This document shows positions 42,905-52,517 of a DNA stretch of 64,000 nt, in pieces (position 1 is the first letter of the stretch; the number at the start of each line of letters is the position of its first letter). The notes under the pieces are model-generated. The model was given only the letters and a program-made list of their open reading frames with translations, made no database searches and had not been told where the DNA came from. The stretch comes from DATMQA01 sp035566895 (GTDB lineage Bacteria > Verrucomicrobiota > Verrucomicrobiia > Limisphaerales > UBA8199): assembly GCA_035566895.1 (NCBI GenBank), contig DATMQA010000162.1:1-64000 (forward strand), in the 5' to 3' direction. A program made the position numbers and the translations under genes.

Positions 42905-43924
42905 ATGAACTTCCTGGTCACCGGCGGCGCAGGTTTTATCGGCTCGCATGTCTGCGAGCAGTTGTTGCTTTCCGGCCACGCCGTTTGGGCTTTCGACGAC
43001 CTGAATCCCTTTTATGATCCCCAGCTCAAGCGCCGGAATCTCCGCCACCTACAGTCCTTGGCCAAACCCTTCGAATTTGTCTTCGGCGACCTGACCGAGC
43101 GCGCCACACTGGACGAGTTGCTGAGCAGCGTCCGATTCGACCAGGCCATCCACCTGGCCGCGCGCGCCGGCGTGCGGCCCAGCCTCGATCAACCGGCGCT
43201 TTATCAGCGGGTCAACGTCGAAGGAACCGTTAACCTGTTGGAAGCCGCCCGGAGCCACGGCGTGCGAAAACTCATCCTCGCTTCATCGTCTTCGGTTTAC
43301 GGCGTCAATTCCAAGGTCCCCTTCGCCGAGAGCGATCCCATTTTCTGCGCCATCTCGCCCTATGCCGCCAGCAAGCTTGCCTGCGAAGCCCTCGGCCATG
43401 TCTATCATCACGTCTATGGCCTGGACATCGTCATGCTGCGCTTCTTCACCGTGTATGGTCCGCGCCAGCGGCCCGATCTGGCTATCCACAAATTCGCCCG
43501 GCTGATGCGCGACGGCCAGCCCATTCCCGTCTTCGGCGATGGCTCGACCGCGCGCGATTACACCTATATTGGTGATATCCTGCAGGGCGTTCTGGCTTGC
43601 ACCCAGCGCGAATTCGGCTATCAAGTGTTCAACCTTGGCGAATCGCAAACTGTGAAGCTCAACCATCTCATTGAATTACTGGAAGACGCGTTGGGCCAAA
43701 AAGCGGTGCTCCAGCGCCAGCCGGCCCAGCCCGGCGATGTCCCACTGACCTGCGCGGACATTTCCAAAGCCCGGCAACACCTCGGCTATAATCCCCAGGT
43801 CAGGATCGAGCAAGGCATCCGGCTCTTTGCCGATTGGTTCCGTTCCATCTCGACGGACAGTCCGGCTGCCGGTGGCGCTGTTCAAAACTCCAAATCTGAA
43901 CTGCGAAACCAATTCAAAAGCTAA
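42905..43924 (+). CDS. NAD-dependent UDP-sugar epimerase (UDP-glucuronate 4-epimerase-like)
   Basis: 339-residue short-chain dehydrogenase/reductase. NAD motif GGAGFIGSH (7-15), catalytic Ser region SSSSVYG and Tyr153-x3-Lys157 (SPYAASK). DLNPFYDPQLKRRNL and YGPRQRPDLAIHKF are typical of UDP-glucuronate 4-epimerases. It probably supplies UDP-galacturonate or a related sugar for surface polysaccharide. The last ~15 codons (VQNSKSELRNQFKS) look like spillover from AAATC-type intergenic DNA. It precedes an unknown gene by 8 bases. Confidence 0.9.
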   Translation: MNFLVTGGAGFIGSHVCEQLLLSGHAVWAFDDLNPFYDPQLKRRNLRHLQSLAKPFEFVFGDLTERATLDELLSSVRFDQAIHLAARAGVRPSLDQPALYQRVNVEGTVNLLEAARSHGVRKLILASSSSVYGVNSKVPFAESDPIFCAISPYAASKLACEALGHVYHHVYGLDIVMLRFFTVYGPRQRPDLAIHKFARLMRDGQPIPVFGDGSTARDYTYIGDILQGVLACTQREFGYQVFNLGESQTVKLNHLIELLEDALGQKAVLQRQPAQPGDVPLTCADISKARQHLGYNPQVRIEQGIRLFADWFRSISTDSPAAGGAVQNSKSELRNQFKS

Positions 43925-43932
43925 AAGTTCAA

Positions 43933-44517
43933 ATGGACAAAAAACCCCAATACAACCGTCCCGCGTTCGAGGAAGCGTTCAACGCCTGGAAAACCCTCCT
44001 GACCCGGCGCGGTCTGCCTACCGAAATGGTCTGGATTTTCGACGAGAACCTTTGCTTCGAGCCGGCTCCTGCTCAGCCCGGCGGGTTCCGCCTTGGCTAT
44101 CAAACCGCCTTCACTCCGCCGCCCCCCGAGGCCGCCCCAATTGCCTATGACTATTTCTCCGAGTTCGAGGCGCGCCTGGTCTTCTACCGCTTGGGCTCAT
44201 CGCAGGGCAAATCGGTCTGCCTGCTGCTCTGTGATGCCTGGTTCGAAAACAAGACTGAGGCGGACGGATTTGTCCGCCAGGATGATTGGCTGATTTCGTT
44301 CCGCCCGGGAACGAACGAGGAGGTTGAGCAAATCAAGGACCCCCAGCGCTGGAAAAATCGCATCCTGCGTGACCGCCCGCTGCACGACCTGGACTTCTGC
44401 ATGACCCTCCGGGCGGTCCACGAGACCCTCGCCCATGGGCGCGTGCTCTCGACCTACGAACGCTCAGCCCTCAAATTCCTCCACCTTTGGCGCCGCGTTT
44501 TTCGGCACGCCGGTTAA
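43933..44517 (+). CDS. Unknown 194-residue protein
   Basis: No family recognised. It looks soluble, with no signal peptide or TM. It is rich in aromatic residues (MVWIFDENLCFEP; YDYFSEFEARLVFYRLGS; LLLCDAWFENK) with a helical C-terminus (LKFLHLWRRVFRHAG). Coding potential is supported by close spacing to the epimerase gene (8 bases) and a similar base composition, so the two may form an operon. Confidence 0.75.
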   Translation: MDKKPQYNRPAFEEAFNAWKTLLTRRGLPTEMVWIFDENLCFEPAPAQPGGFRLGYQTAFTPPPPEAAPIAYDYFSEFEARLVFYRLGSSQGKSVCLLLCDAWFENKTEADGFVRQDDWLISFRPGTNEEVEQIKDPQRWKNRILRDRPLHDLDFCMTLRAVHETLAHGRVLSTYERSALKFLHLWRRVFRHAG

Positions 44518-44518
44518 T

Positions 44519-44662
44519 GCGCAGAGACGCGATGGACATAGCGCGGCACAGCCGCAACCGAACCTTAGTCAGCGCATCTGCACATGGAGTCCTGTTTCAG
44601 TACAGAGACCTAAAGGCAAAGATCTTCTTTGGTGTCTTTTTGTGGATTTTTGTGGCAGCCTT
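44519..44662. repeat. CGCAGAGACGCGATG / TTCTTTGGTGTC inverted short-unit element
   Basis: Left units GCGCAGAGACGCGATGGAC; right units of inverse sense TTCTTTGGTGTCTTTTTGTG. Related to 41831-42101 and to the fragment at 1931-1968. It lies directly before the M20 peptidase gene. Confidence 0.6.
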
Positions 44663-44691
44663 ATTTTTTTCTGTCAGCAAAATGCTCTGTA

Positions 44692-45819
44692 ATGATCGCC
44701 ACTGACAAACTGCTGAGCGACTTGATTGCGTTGCCCAGCGTCAATCCCGCCTTTCTGCCCGCGCAACACCCCCGTGCCGGCGAACAGCGCGTCGCTGAGT
44801 TCCTGGCCGCCACCGCCGCGCGCGCCGGACTCGACGTCGAGCTCCGTCCGGTTTTGCCGGGCCGCTCGAATTTCCTAGCGCGTCTTTCGCCGGCAGGGAA
44901 AGTGCGGCAGCGCATCCTGTTGGCGCCTCATCTCGACACCGTCAATGGCTCCGATGAACAGTTCACGCCGCGCAAGAAGCACGGGCGCCTCTTCGGCCGG
45001 GGCGCTTGCGATACCAAGGGCTCCGTCGCGGCCATGCTTCTGAGCCTGTGCGACCTGGCAGACAGCGGGCCGCGCTCAGCCCAAACCGAGATTACCTTCG
45101 CCGGCCTTGTCGATGAGGAAGACGCCCAGGCTGGTTCCCGCGCACTGGCCGCCCAGCGCCCCAAGGCCGACCTGGCAATCGTCGGTGAAGCGACCCGGTT
45201 ACAAGTCGTCACCGCCCACAAAGGCAGTTTGTGGCTGCGCCTCGAAACTAAAGGCAAGTCTGCCCATGGCGCTCACCCCGAGTTGGGACGCAACGCAGTC
45301 CATACGATGGCGCGAATCGTGGACTTGCTGGAGACCAAATACGCCGCCCAATTGTCCCGCCGCCGCCACGACTTGTTGGGCCGTCCCACCGTCAACGTCG
45401 GCGCAATCTCAGGCGGCATTCAGCCGAACATCGTTCCGGACCGTTGCTCAATTTTGGTGGACCGGCGCACCTTGCCGGGTGAAACTGAACCGGCCGTCCG
45501 CAAAGAAATCACTCACCTCCTGCGCCAGTACGGCCTTAAGGCAGCCTTCGGCACTGCCAGAGCCGCCCCTTGCAGGCCCCTCGAAACCGACCCCCGCCAC
45601 CGCCTAGTGGCTCAGTTCCTTCACAGCGCTGGCCAGCGGCATCCGGCCGGTGTCCATTATTTTTGCGACGCCTCGGTTCTCGCGCACCGCGGGATTCCCA
45701 GCGTCGTCTTCGGTCCCGGCGACATCGCCCAGGCGCACACGGCCGACGAGTGGATTGCCATCGCCTCCCTGGAGCGGGCTCGAGAGTTGTTGGCACGGTT
45801 TTTGCGTTCGTTCCCTTGA
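44692..45819 (+). CDS. M20-family metallopeptidase (ArgE/DapE/ACY1-like)
   Basis: 375 residues from ATG 44692; an upstream ATG at 44629 would translate the repeat. Di-zinc ligands: His80 and Asp82 (LLAPHLDTVNG), Asp107 (ACDTKG), the catalytic Glu142/Glu143 pair (DEEDAQAG) and Glu166 (VGEATRL). The dimerisation domain starts near KGKSAHGAHPELGRNA. It probably deacylates an N-acyl amino acid or a peptide; DapE would usually sit with other lysine genes, so the substrate is not assigned. Confidence 0.9.
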   Translation: MIATDKLLSDLIALPSVNPAFLPAQHPRAGEQRVAEFLAATAARAGLDVELRPVLPGRSNFLARLSPAGKVRQRILLAPHLDTVNGSDEQFTPRKKHGRLFGRGACDTKGSVAAMLLSLCDLADSGPRSAQTEITFAGLVDEEDAQAGSRALAAQRPKADLAIVGEATRLQVVTAHKGSLWLRLETKGKSAHGAHPELGRNAVHTMARIVDLLETKYAAQLSRRRHDLLGRPTVNVGAISGGIQPNIVPDRCSILVDRRTLPGETEPAVRKEITHLLRQYGLKAAFGTARAAPCRPLETDPRHRLVAQFLHSAGQRHPAGVHYFCDASVLAHRGIPSVVFGPGDIAQAHTADEWIAIASLERARELLARFLRSFP

Positions 45820-45850
45820 ACCGAAATTGCGGCCTACAGTCTAAAAACCC

Positions 45851-47152
45851 ATGCTTGTGGAAAATGCTGAAAGGCCCGCCATGACCGAGGCCGCCGCTCA
45901 TCGCGCGACATTTTTTCGCCAAAGTGGCTGGCTGATGATCGCCAATATCGCCGCAGGCTTCCTGATGTGGGGCGTGCACTTCCTGGGACGGGCCACCGGC
46001 AAGAGCGAATACGGCTTGTTCGGGACCCTGCTGACGGTGGTCATGCTGGTTCCGAGCGTGCCGCTGCAAATGGTCCTGACCCATCAGACCGCCCGCGCTC
46101 TGGCCACCCATCGCGAACGGGAACTGGCCGGCATCATCCGCATGATTTCGTTTGGCTTGCTCGCCCTGTGGGGCCTGGCCGCCCTCGCGGTGCTGCTGTT
46201 CCAAGGCTGGATCATGCAACTCTGGGGCGTGACCAATCCTCTCGCGCTGTGGCTCACTCTACCAACGGTGTTGCTCAGTCTTTGCGCACCAATCTTTTTG
46301 GGCGTGCTGCAGGGCCGGCAGAACTTTTTTTGGGTGGGCTGGAGCATGCTGGCCAATGGGGTCGGCCGCCTGGCCGTTGCGGCCATCGCCGTCCTGGTGC
46401 TGGGCGCCGGGGCGATGGGCATGATGAGCGGTGTGCTGGTGGGCACTGCCTTGATGCTCGGAATGGCCTTCTGGCAGGCCCGTTCCCTTTGGCGCCTGCC
46501 GCCGCTGCCTTTTGACTGGCCCGGTCTCCTCCGCCAGGTCGTGCCGCTGCTGCTGGGTTTCCTCTTCGTGCAGTTCCTCTTTACGGGCGACACCATGTTT
46601 GTAAAACATTATTTCACCGAAGACGAAACCGGCTCTTATGTCAGCGCCGGCACGCTTTCGCGGGCGCTGATTTGGCTGGTGTTCCCCCTGGCTACCGTGA
46701 TGTTTCCTCGCATCGTCCACAGCGCGGCAAAATCCGAGAAAACCGACCTGGTCGGATTGGTCCTCTTGGGCACAGCCGTGCTTGCCGCGGGCGGGGCCGC
46801 GGGGCTGGCGCTCCTGGGTCCCTGGGTGATCAAACTCGTTTATGGTCCAAGCTTCGTGGCAGTGGCCGCGGCGGTTCTGCCCTGGTACGCCCTGGCCATG
46901 GTGCCGCTGGCTTTGGCCAATGTGCTGGTGAACAATTTGCTCGCCCGCTCTCAATTCCGCGTCGTGCCTTTTCTTCTCCTGCTGGCGCTTGCCTACGGCG
47001 GCACACTGGTCTGGATCAACCGGCATGGACACAGTTTAACCGCCGTCCTTCAGACCCTTGGCGTGTTCAACCTTCTGCTGCTGGCCATCTGCGCCTGGTT
47101 TACCTGGGGCACGAAACAGCAAGCCCGGGAAGCCCTCGTGGTCGCCGAGTGA
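45851..47152 (+). CDS. Polysaccharide flippase-like membrane protein (Wzx/MOP superfamily)
   Basis: 433 residues, about 12 transmembrane helices, with the MOP-flippase start FFRQSGWLMIANIAAGFL and central TGDTMFVKHYFTEDETG. Likely moves lipid-linked oligosaccharides across the inner membrane; no glycosyltransferase cluster surrounds it, although a UDP-sugar epimerase is 2 kb upstream. ATG 45881 (MTEAAAHRATFF) is an equally good start. Confidence 0.8.
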   Translation: MLVENAERPAMTEAAAHRATFFRQSGWLMIANIAAGFLMWGVHFLGRATGKSEYGLFGTLLTVVMLVPSVPLQMVLTHQTARALATHRERELAGIIRMISFGLLALWGLAALAVLLFQGWIMQLWGVTNPLALWLTLPTVLLSLCAPIFLGVLQGRQNFFWVGWSMLANGVGRLAVAAIAVLVLGAGAMGMMSGVLVGTALMLGMAFWQARSLWRLPPLPFDWPGLLRQVVPLLLGFLFVQFLFTGDTMFVKHYFTEDETGSYVSAGTLSRALIWLVFPLATVMFPRIVHSAAKSEKTDLVGLVLLGTAVLAAGGAAGLALLGPWVIKLVYGPSFVAVAAAVLPWYALAMVPLALANVLVNNLLARSQFRVVPFLLLLALAYGGTLVWINRHGHSLTAVLQTLGVFNLLLLAICAWFTWGTKQQAREALVVAE

Positions 47153-47265
47153 CGGGCGCGCCTGGAGCTCTGGCAGATAAGGGTAAAAAACGTTGCCCCA
47201 GGCCCCTGGTTTTGTGACTCTTCGGTCCAGTGCACAGATGCTGCCACCCATTTCAACCATCAACC

Positions 47266-48198
47266 ATGAACACTAAGCACCCGTTCTCCGAACATCACTC
47301 CCTCGTCGCGGCCGCCTTTCTTGGCGCCGCCCTCCTTTCGGTCGCGGCCGCGCCTTCCCCATTCACTTTCCAAGAGGTCAACGACTCCACCGGGCTGGAG
47401 TTGACTGAGAACGGCAAACCCGTTTTTGTCTATAATTACGGGATGATCCTCGCCCCGGCCGCCCCCGAACGGCTGCGCCGCTCCTCCTATCTGCACCCGG
47501 TCTATGCGCCCGATGGCACCGTTCTAACCGACGACTTCAACCACGATCATCCCCATCACCGCGGCATTTTCTGGGCCTGGGAGGTGGTCACGGTGGACGG
47601 CAAAACCGACGACGTATGGACGGTGAAAGGGTTTAAGCAAAAATTTGTCCGGTGGAAGGCGCGCGAAACAGAGGGTCCACTCGCGCGCCTGGCCGTCGAA
47701 AACGGCTGGTATGACGGCGAGCGCAAATTCGTGAAGGAAGACATCGAGATTCTCACGCACGCCGTTTCCAAAGACCAACGGGTCATGGATTTCACCCTCA
47801 GTTTCGAGGCCCTCGACAAGCCGGTGGTCATCGTCGGCACACCCGATCAAAAGAAAGGCTACGGCGGGTTCGCCTTCCGCACCGCCCCGCGCGACGGCGG
47901 CGCGGCCAAGACCATCATCCGCACCGATAAAGGGATTTCCGAAAAGGACGGCGTGCTTTCGCGCCATCCCTGGGCCGAAATTGCCGGTTCATTTAACGGC
48001 CATGAAGCCGGCGTGCGCATCGAAGATAACCCGTCCAACCCCGGCTACCCCACCAATGGCTGGCTGATGCGCCACAGCTTCGCTCTCCTCAACGTCTCCT
48101 ATCCCGGCCTGGAACCGGTGACCCTCGAGCCCGGCAAACCGCTGGTCCTCAAATACCGCGTCATTCTTTTCCTGGGCAAAACCGCACAGCCGCTTTAG
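47266..48198 (+). CDS. Secreted DUF6807 (PmoA-like) family protein
   Basis: 310 residues from ATG 47266. Signal peptide (SLVAAAFLGAALLSVAAAP), then a single domain with FVYNYGMILAP, SSYLHPVYAPDG, DHPHHRGIFWAWEVV and GYGGFAFRTAPRDGG. The paired histidines (DHPHHRG) are a hallmark of this family, often annotated methane oxygenase PmoA although the name carries no proven function. Members are abundant in Planctomycetota and Verrucomicrobiota and are usually linked to sugar-degradation loci. Confidence 0.82.
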   Translation: MNTKHPFSEHHSLVAAAFLGAALLSVAAAPSPFTFQEVNDSTGLELTENGKPVFVYNYGMILAPAAPERLRRSSYLHPVYAPDGTVLTDDFNHDHPHHRGIFWAWEVVTVDGKTDDVWTVKGFKQKFVRWKARETEGPLARLAVENGWYDGERKFVKEDIEILTHAVSKDQRVMDFTLSFEALDKPVVIVGTPDQKKGYGGFAFRTAPRDGGAAKTIIRTDKGISEKDGVLSRHPWAEIAGSFNGHEAGVRIEDNPSNPGYPTNGWLMRHSFALLNVSYPGLEPVTLEPGKPLVLKYRVILFLGKTAQPL

Positions 48199-48270
48199 CG
48201 CTAGTTATACGCTTACAAGACTCCAGCACATTCTTGTAACGAGGTAACTTTTATCACGCTTCCCCTTTTA

Positions 48271-48316
48271 CCTGTCACGTTTTACGTTTCACGCATCACG
48301 CGTCACGTTTCATGTC
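48271..48316. repeat. TTTCACG/GCATCACG short tandem repeat
   Basis: Units CACGTTTTACGTTTCACGCA and TCACGCGTCACGTTTC in the gap 48199-48464; same family as 7682-7758 and the in-frame copy in waaF. Confidence 0.6.
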
Positions 48317-48464
48317 CTCGCATTTCAGACTTCACCTTATGCCGCATTATTCCACCCCCCCTCGGAACCTGAAAACTTGAAAACTTGATGACTGACAAAG
48401 TTTCTGCCATCCTCGCTATCGACCCGACCAGCGGCTGGCGCGCCGTCGGTTGCCGTTGCTGCCT

Positions 48465-50471
48465 ATGACGCAGGAAAAATTGAAGATTTTGCTCATCGAG
48501 CACGACTCCGGGTTCGCCCGCTACGTCGGCGAGATGCTCGGCCAGGCCCGCGACCTTTCGGCCGACGTCCTTTCCGCCGGAAACTTGCAGGGCGGTCTCA
48601 CCGCTCTGAGCGGTGACCACTTCGACGTTGTGGTGATGGATATGTCATTGCCGGATGGCGCCGGCCTGGCCAACGTCTCCCTCGTCCGCGCCCGCGCCCC
48701 CCAACTGCCGATTATTGTCGCGGGCGAATCCGACGATGAAACCGTCGCCCTGGAAGCCGTCCACGCCGGCGCCCACGATTATCTCGTCAAAACCCAACTC
48801 ACCCCCAGTTGGCTGGAACGGTCCATCCGTTACGCCATCGAGCGCCATCGCACCGACCGCGCCCTGCTCGAAGCCGAGGAGAAGTACCACAGTGTGTTTG
48901 ACCACCTCGTGGAAGGCATTTTCCAGACCTCACCCGATGGCCGCTATCTCATGGCCAACGCCGCCCTGGCCCGCATCTACGGTTACACCTCCCCCGAGGA
49001 ACTCATCGAAAATCTGACGGACATCAGCCGCCGCCTTTATGTGAAAGAAGGCCGTCGCGCCGAGTTCATCCGCTCGATGCAGGAAAGCGATACGCTTAAC
49101 GATTTTGAATCGCAGGTCTATCGCAAGGACGGCACCATTATCTGGATTTCGGAAAACTGCCGGGCCGTGCGCGATGCCAAAGCGCGCCTCCTCTATTACG
49201 AAGGCACCGTCGAAGATATCACCCAGCGGCGCCAGGCTGAGGAAAAACTGCGCCATTCCGAAGCCCTTTATCATTCGCTGGTCGAAACCCTGCCGCAGAA
49301 TATCTTCCGTAAAAACCTTCAGGGCCGCTTCACCTTCGCCAATCGCCGCTTCTGTGAGACCCTGGGCCGACCGCTGGAAGAAATCGTCGGCAAAACCGAT
49401 TTCGACTTCTTCCCCGCGGAACTGGCAAAGAAATACCAGCTCGACGACCACCAGGTCCTGGTGACCGGCACACCCTACGAAACCGTCGAGGAGCACCAAC
49501 CCCCGGGCAGCGGCAAGATTTACGTTCAGGTCGTCAAAACCCCGATTTACGAATCCCATGGCGAAATCATCGGCTTGCAAGGCATCTTCTGGGACATTAC
49601 CGCCCAGCGCATGGCCGAACAGGAAATCCGGCGCGCCAACACCGCCTTGGCCCTCAGCCGCGAAGAACTCAGCGCCAAAAACCAGCGCATGGAGGAGGAC
49701 CTCAAGATGGCGCGCGAAATCCAGCTCACCATCCTCCCCCAGCAATATCCCACCTTCCCGCGCCACGGCCCGCAATCCGAGAGCGCCTTCGATTTCACCC
49801 ATCGGTACCTCCCCAGCGGCAGTGTCGGCGGGGATTTCTTTACCCTCTCCGCCCTTTCGGAGACCCAGGCCGCCGTTTTCCTGTGCGATGTGGCCGGGCA
49901 TGATGTGCGCTCCGCCCTCATCACTGCCATGATTCGGGCGCTGGTTGAGGAACTCAAACCCCTGGCCACCAACCCCGGAGAGTTTCTCACCAAGCTCAAT
50001 TCCGACCTCTGCGCCATTCTCAAGCACACTGGCAGTCCCCTCCTGACGACCGCCTTTTACCTCGTAGCCGATTGGCGCACCGGTGTGATGCGTTACGCTT
50101 CTGCCGGCCATCCCAAACCCCTCCATGTCCGCCGCAGCGCCGGCACCGTCGTGCCCCTGCTCAACGCCAACGGCAAAAGCCAGCCCGCGATGGGCCTGCT
50201 CGAGAACGCCACCTACCAAACCTCCGAAGTGCTCCTTTCACCTCGCGACCTCGTGTTGCTCTTCACCGACGGCCTGATCGAAGTCCAAAGTCCAAGCCAG
50301 GAACTCTACCACCATGCCTTGCTGGTGGCTGCGGTCCAGAAGCGCTTCCAACGTCCGGCCTCCGAGATGTTCGACGAGTTGCTCGACGAGGTCCGCCAGT
50401 TCGCCGAAGGCAACACCTTCACCGACGACGTTTGCCTGGTCGGCATGGAATTCAACGGGCCTGCCACTTAG
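48465..50471 (+). CDS. REC-PAS-PAS-PP2C (SpoIIE/RsbU-type) phosphatase
   Basis: 668 residues from ATG 48465 (MTQEKLKILLIEHDSG). An N-terminal receiver domain (~1-125, with VVVMDMSLPDGAG as phospho-Asp region) is followed by two PAS domains (~140-255, ~265-390), a coiled coil (LSREELSAKNQRMEEDLK) and a PP2C-like SpoIIE domain with metal motifs GGDFFTL, CDVAGHDVRSAL, FTDGLIEV and FTDDVCLVGM. It probably dephosphorylates an anti-sigma antagonist (partner switching) in response to phosphorylation and a PAS-sensed signal. No STAS or RsbW-like gene is adjacent. Confidence 0.92.
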   Translation: MTQEKLKILLIEHDSGFARYVGEMLGQARDLSADVLSAGNLQGGLTALSGDHFDVVVMDMSLPDGAGLANVSLVRARAPQLPIIVAGESDDETVALEAVHAGAHDYLVKTQLTPSWLERSIRYAIERHRTDRALLEAEEKYHSVFDHLVEGIFQTSPDGRYLMANAALARIYGYTSPEELIENLTDISRRLYVKEGRRAEFIRSMQESDTLNDFESQVYRKDGTIIWISENCRAVRDAKARLLYYEGTVEDITQRRQAEEKLRHSEALYHSLVETLPQNIFRKNLQGRFTFANRRFCETLGRPLEEIVGKTDFDFFPAELAKKYQLDDHQVLVTGTPYETVEEHQPPGSGKIYVQVVKTPIYESHGEIIGLQGIFWDITAQRMAEQEIRRANTALALSREELSAKNQRMEEDLKMAREIQLTILPQQYPTFPRHGPQSESAFDFTHRYLPSGSVGGDFFTLSALSETQAAVFLCDVAGHDVRSALITAMIRALVEELKPLATNPGEFLTKLNSDLCAILKHTGSPLLTTAFYLVADWRTGVMRYASAGHPKPLHVRRSAGTVVPLLNANGKSQPAMGLLENATYQTSEVLLSPRDLVLLFTDGLIEVQSPSQELYHHALLVAAVQKRFQRPASEMFDELLDEVRQFAEGNTFTDDVCLVGMEFNGPAT

Positions 50472-50881
50472 CAGGTCTCTGCGTCATCCTCGTTAGACTC
50501 ATCGATAGCGATCGGGAGCAGAATCACCTGTTTAGGATCACAAGCGTTGCTTGGCGCCTTGACGGTTAAGCTTCGCAATTCCCCCCGCCCTCCGGCTCCT
50601 AAACCGTAAATCCCAAAAGAAAAACTTTACTACCGGCGATTTCAGACTAAGATGATTTCGGGCCGCTCAAGAGCAGCGGACCACAGATGGATTTGAAGCG
50701 ACGCGCTATATCCGGTTGTGTGAGCGCCGACAACATCGGCACCGCGGCTCACCTCCCCAACAATCGGCTGAACCCACCAACGCCCCGCCCGGACTGGCCT
50801 GTTTTTGCCGGTCCATACCCTTTTGTGGTTCCTGCCAACCAAGGCACCAAATTGCAAAACCAACAACAGGAGATCGTCCCC
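50472..50881. other. 410-base gap, no gene seen
   Basis: No coding frame with family features. A weak promoter candidate (TTTACT at about 50626, TAAGAT about 22 bases on) lies near 50650. An in-frame extension of the next gene to 50687 has no family similarity. Confidence 0.4.
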
Positions 50882-51160
50882 ATGGACCTTCATCATCCGA
50901 TCCTGAGAGAGTTCCCGGAACACCGCGAGACCATTCGCACCCTCAAGGGCAGCAACGCGCATTTCCGGAGCGTCTTCGACGAGTACCACCGCCTCGACGA
51001 CGAAGTGTATCGCATTGAAGAGGAAATCGATTTCGCCACCGACCAGGAAATCGAGGAACTCAAGATGCGCCGCGCCAAGCTCAAGGATTACATCTATCAC
51101 GTGATCCGCCACGCGCCGCCGGCTTGCCCGGTGTGCGAAGGCACCGGCCTGGCCCGCTAA
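50882..51160 (+). CDS. YdcH/DUF465-like small protein with C-terminal Cys pair
   Basis: 92 residues from ATG 50882, with an AGGAG site ~10 bases upstream. HPILREFPEHRETIRTLK and FRSVFDEYHRLDDEVYRIEE form the helical hairpin typical of YdcH/DUF465 proteins; RRAKLKDYIYHVIR follows. Unusual is an extra tail PPACPVCEGTGLAR with one C-x2-C pair. Function unknown. Confidence 0.8.
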   Translation: MDLHHPILREFPEHRETIRTLKGSNAHFRSVFDEYHRLDDEVYRIEEEIDFATDQEIEELKMRRAKLKDYIYHVIRHAPPACPVCEGTGLAR

Positions 51161-51341
51161 GACCCGCCCCAGCAATTGCGCCCGCCCTGCTGCTTCAGCC
51201 GGCAGGGAGTGGTTTTCCTTCCGTATAGGTCGGGGGTCATATAAGTCCTATTCCCCTGGACTGCCATCTTCAATCTTCCTTGCGCGCTCCCATCCCCTGT
51301 GGCAGGTTGCAACCATCACACCTGATTCTAAAGCAACCGCT

Positions 51342-52388
51342 ATGAAACGTAGAACTTTCCTTAAGACTGTGGGCGGCGCTGCCGGTGTAGCGGCGCTGGG
51401 TGTCCCCAAAATCTTTGCCGCAACCGAATCTGGCGAAAAGGCCGACGGCATGCCGCGGCGTGTGCTCGGCCGCACCGGCCAGAAGGTTTCCGTCGTCTGC
51501 TTCCCCGGCCTATCCCTGTTCCACTGCGACCAGGAAAAAGGCACTGCGGCCCTCCACGACGCTTTTGACCGCGGGGTGAACTATTTCGACGTCGCGCCCA
51601 ATTACGGCAATGGCGACGCGGAGATCAAAATGGGCATCGGTCTCCAGGGAATTGACCGCAGCAAATATTTTCTGGCCTGCAAAACCCACAAGCGTGAAAA
51701 GGAAGCCGCGCGCTTCGAGTTGGAGCGCTCGTTGCAGCGGCTCAAAACCGACCATTTCGACCTCTATCAGTTGCACCACCTGGTCACTCCTGCCGAGGTG
51801 AAACAGGCCCTCGGCCCCGAGGGCGCCATGGAGGCCATCCTCAAAGCCAAAGACCAAGGCAAGATCAAATACATCGGCTTTTCCGCCCACACCACCAAGG
51901 GCGCTCTCGAAGCGATGAAGGGGTTCAAGTTCGACACCGTCATGTTCCCCATCAACTTCGTTGAGTTCTACACCCGCGGTTTCGGCAAGGAAGTGCTGGC
52001 GCTGGCCAACGAACAGGGCGCCGGGGTCATCGCCATCAAGCCGCTCTCCTGGGGCACCTTCGAAAAAGGCAAACCCAAGAACCGTGAATGGTGGTATCGC
52101 TCAGTGGAGGAGCCCAAAGAGGTCGAGCTGGCCTTGCGTTTCAGCCTTTCGCAAAAAGGGGTGGTCTCGGCGATTCCAACCTCCTTTGTTGATCTGCTGG
52201 ACAAAACCATCACCGCGGCGGGCGCATTCAAACCGCTGGATGACGCGGGCAGCACGCAACTTAAAGAGATGGCCGCCAACCGCGAATCCCTTTTCACTTC
52301 GGAAGAAAAACAAGTCGCCTTCAACACACCTTACTGGGAGCATTCCGTCCCTCGCCACCCGCACTGCGACGTTGGAGAAATGGCGTAG
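51342..52388 (+). CDS. Tat-exported aldo/keto reductase
   Basis: 348 residues. Tat signal RRTFLKTVGGAAGVAALG at the start, then a TIM barrel with Asp83 and Tyr88 (FDVAPNYG), Lys114 (LACKTHK) and His145/146 (LYQLHHL), the AKR catalytic tetrad. IKYIGFSAHTTKGALEAM is typical of the group often found in soil Planctomycetota and Verrucomicrobiota. Probable NAD(P)-dependent oxidoreductase, periplasmic; substrate unknown. It ends in DVGEMA, 43 bases before a palindromic repeat. Confidence 0.88.
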   Translation: MKRRTFLKTVGGAAGVAALGVPKIFAATESGEKADGMPRRVLGRTGQKVSVVCFPGLSLFHCDQEKGTAALHDAFDRGVNYFDVAPNYGNGDAEIKMGIGLQGIDRSKYFLACKTHKREKEAARFELERSLQRLKTDHFDLYQLHHLVTPAEVKQALGPEGAMEAILKAKDQGKIKYIGFSAHTTKGALEAMKGFKFDTVMFPINFVEFYTRGFGKEVLALANEQGAGVIAIKPLSWGTFEKGKPKNREWWYRSVEEPKEVELALRFSLSQKGVVSAIPTSFVDLLDKTITAAGAFKPLDDAGSTQLKEMAANRESLFTSEEKQVAFNTPYWEHSVPRHPHCDVGEMA

Positions 52389-52430
52389 GGCGAGTGGGGG
52401 GGAACTCTCCACGAACCACAGCAAGCAAGT

Positions 52431-52476
52431 AACCCCTCACCCCAACCCTCTCCCCTTATGAAGGGGAGAGGGAGAA
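52431..52476. repeat. CCCTCTCCCCTT/AAGGGGAGAGGG palindromic repeat between convergent genes
   Basis: A perfect 12-bp stem (52446-52457 with 52461-52472) and a 3-base loop, flanked by CCCCTCACCC on the left. It lies between the convergent AKR and GT4 genes and could serve as a bidirectional transcript end. Strongest copy of this family in the window. Confidence 0.8.
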
Positions 52477-52517
52477 CCCGGGGAGAACCCCTCGGGGTGT
52501 AGGGGGGCATGGTGGGG

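Noticed and set aside
48930..50219. Minus-strand frame of ~430 codons opposite the PP2C phosphatase
   Set aside because: The plus strand shows PAS and SpoIIE motifs; this is a GC-rich shadow.
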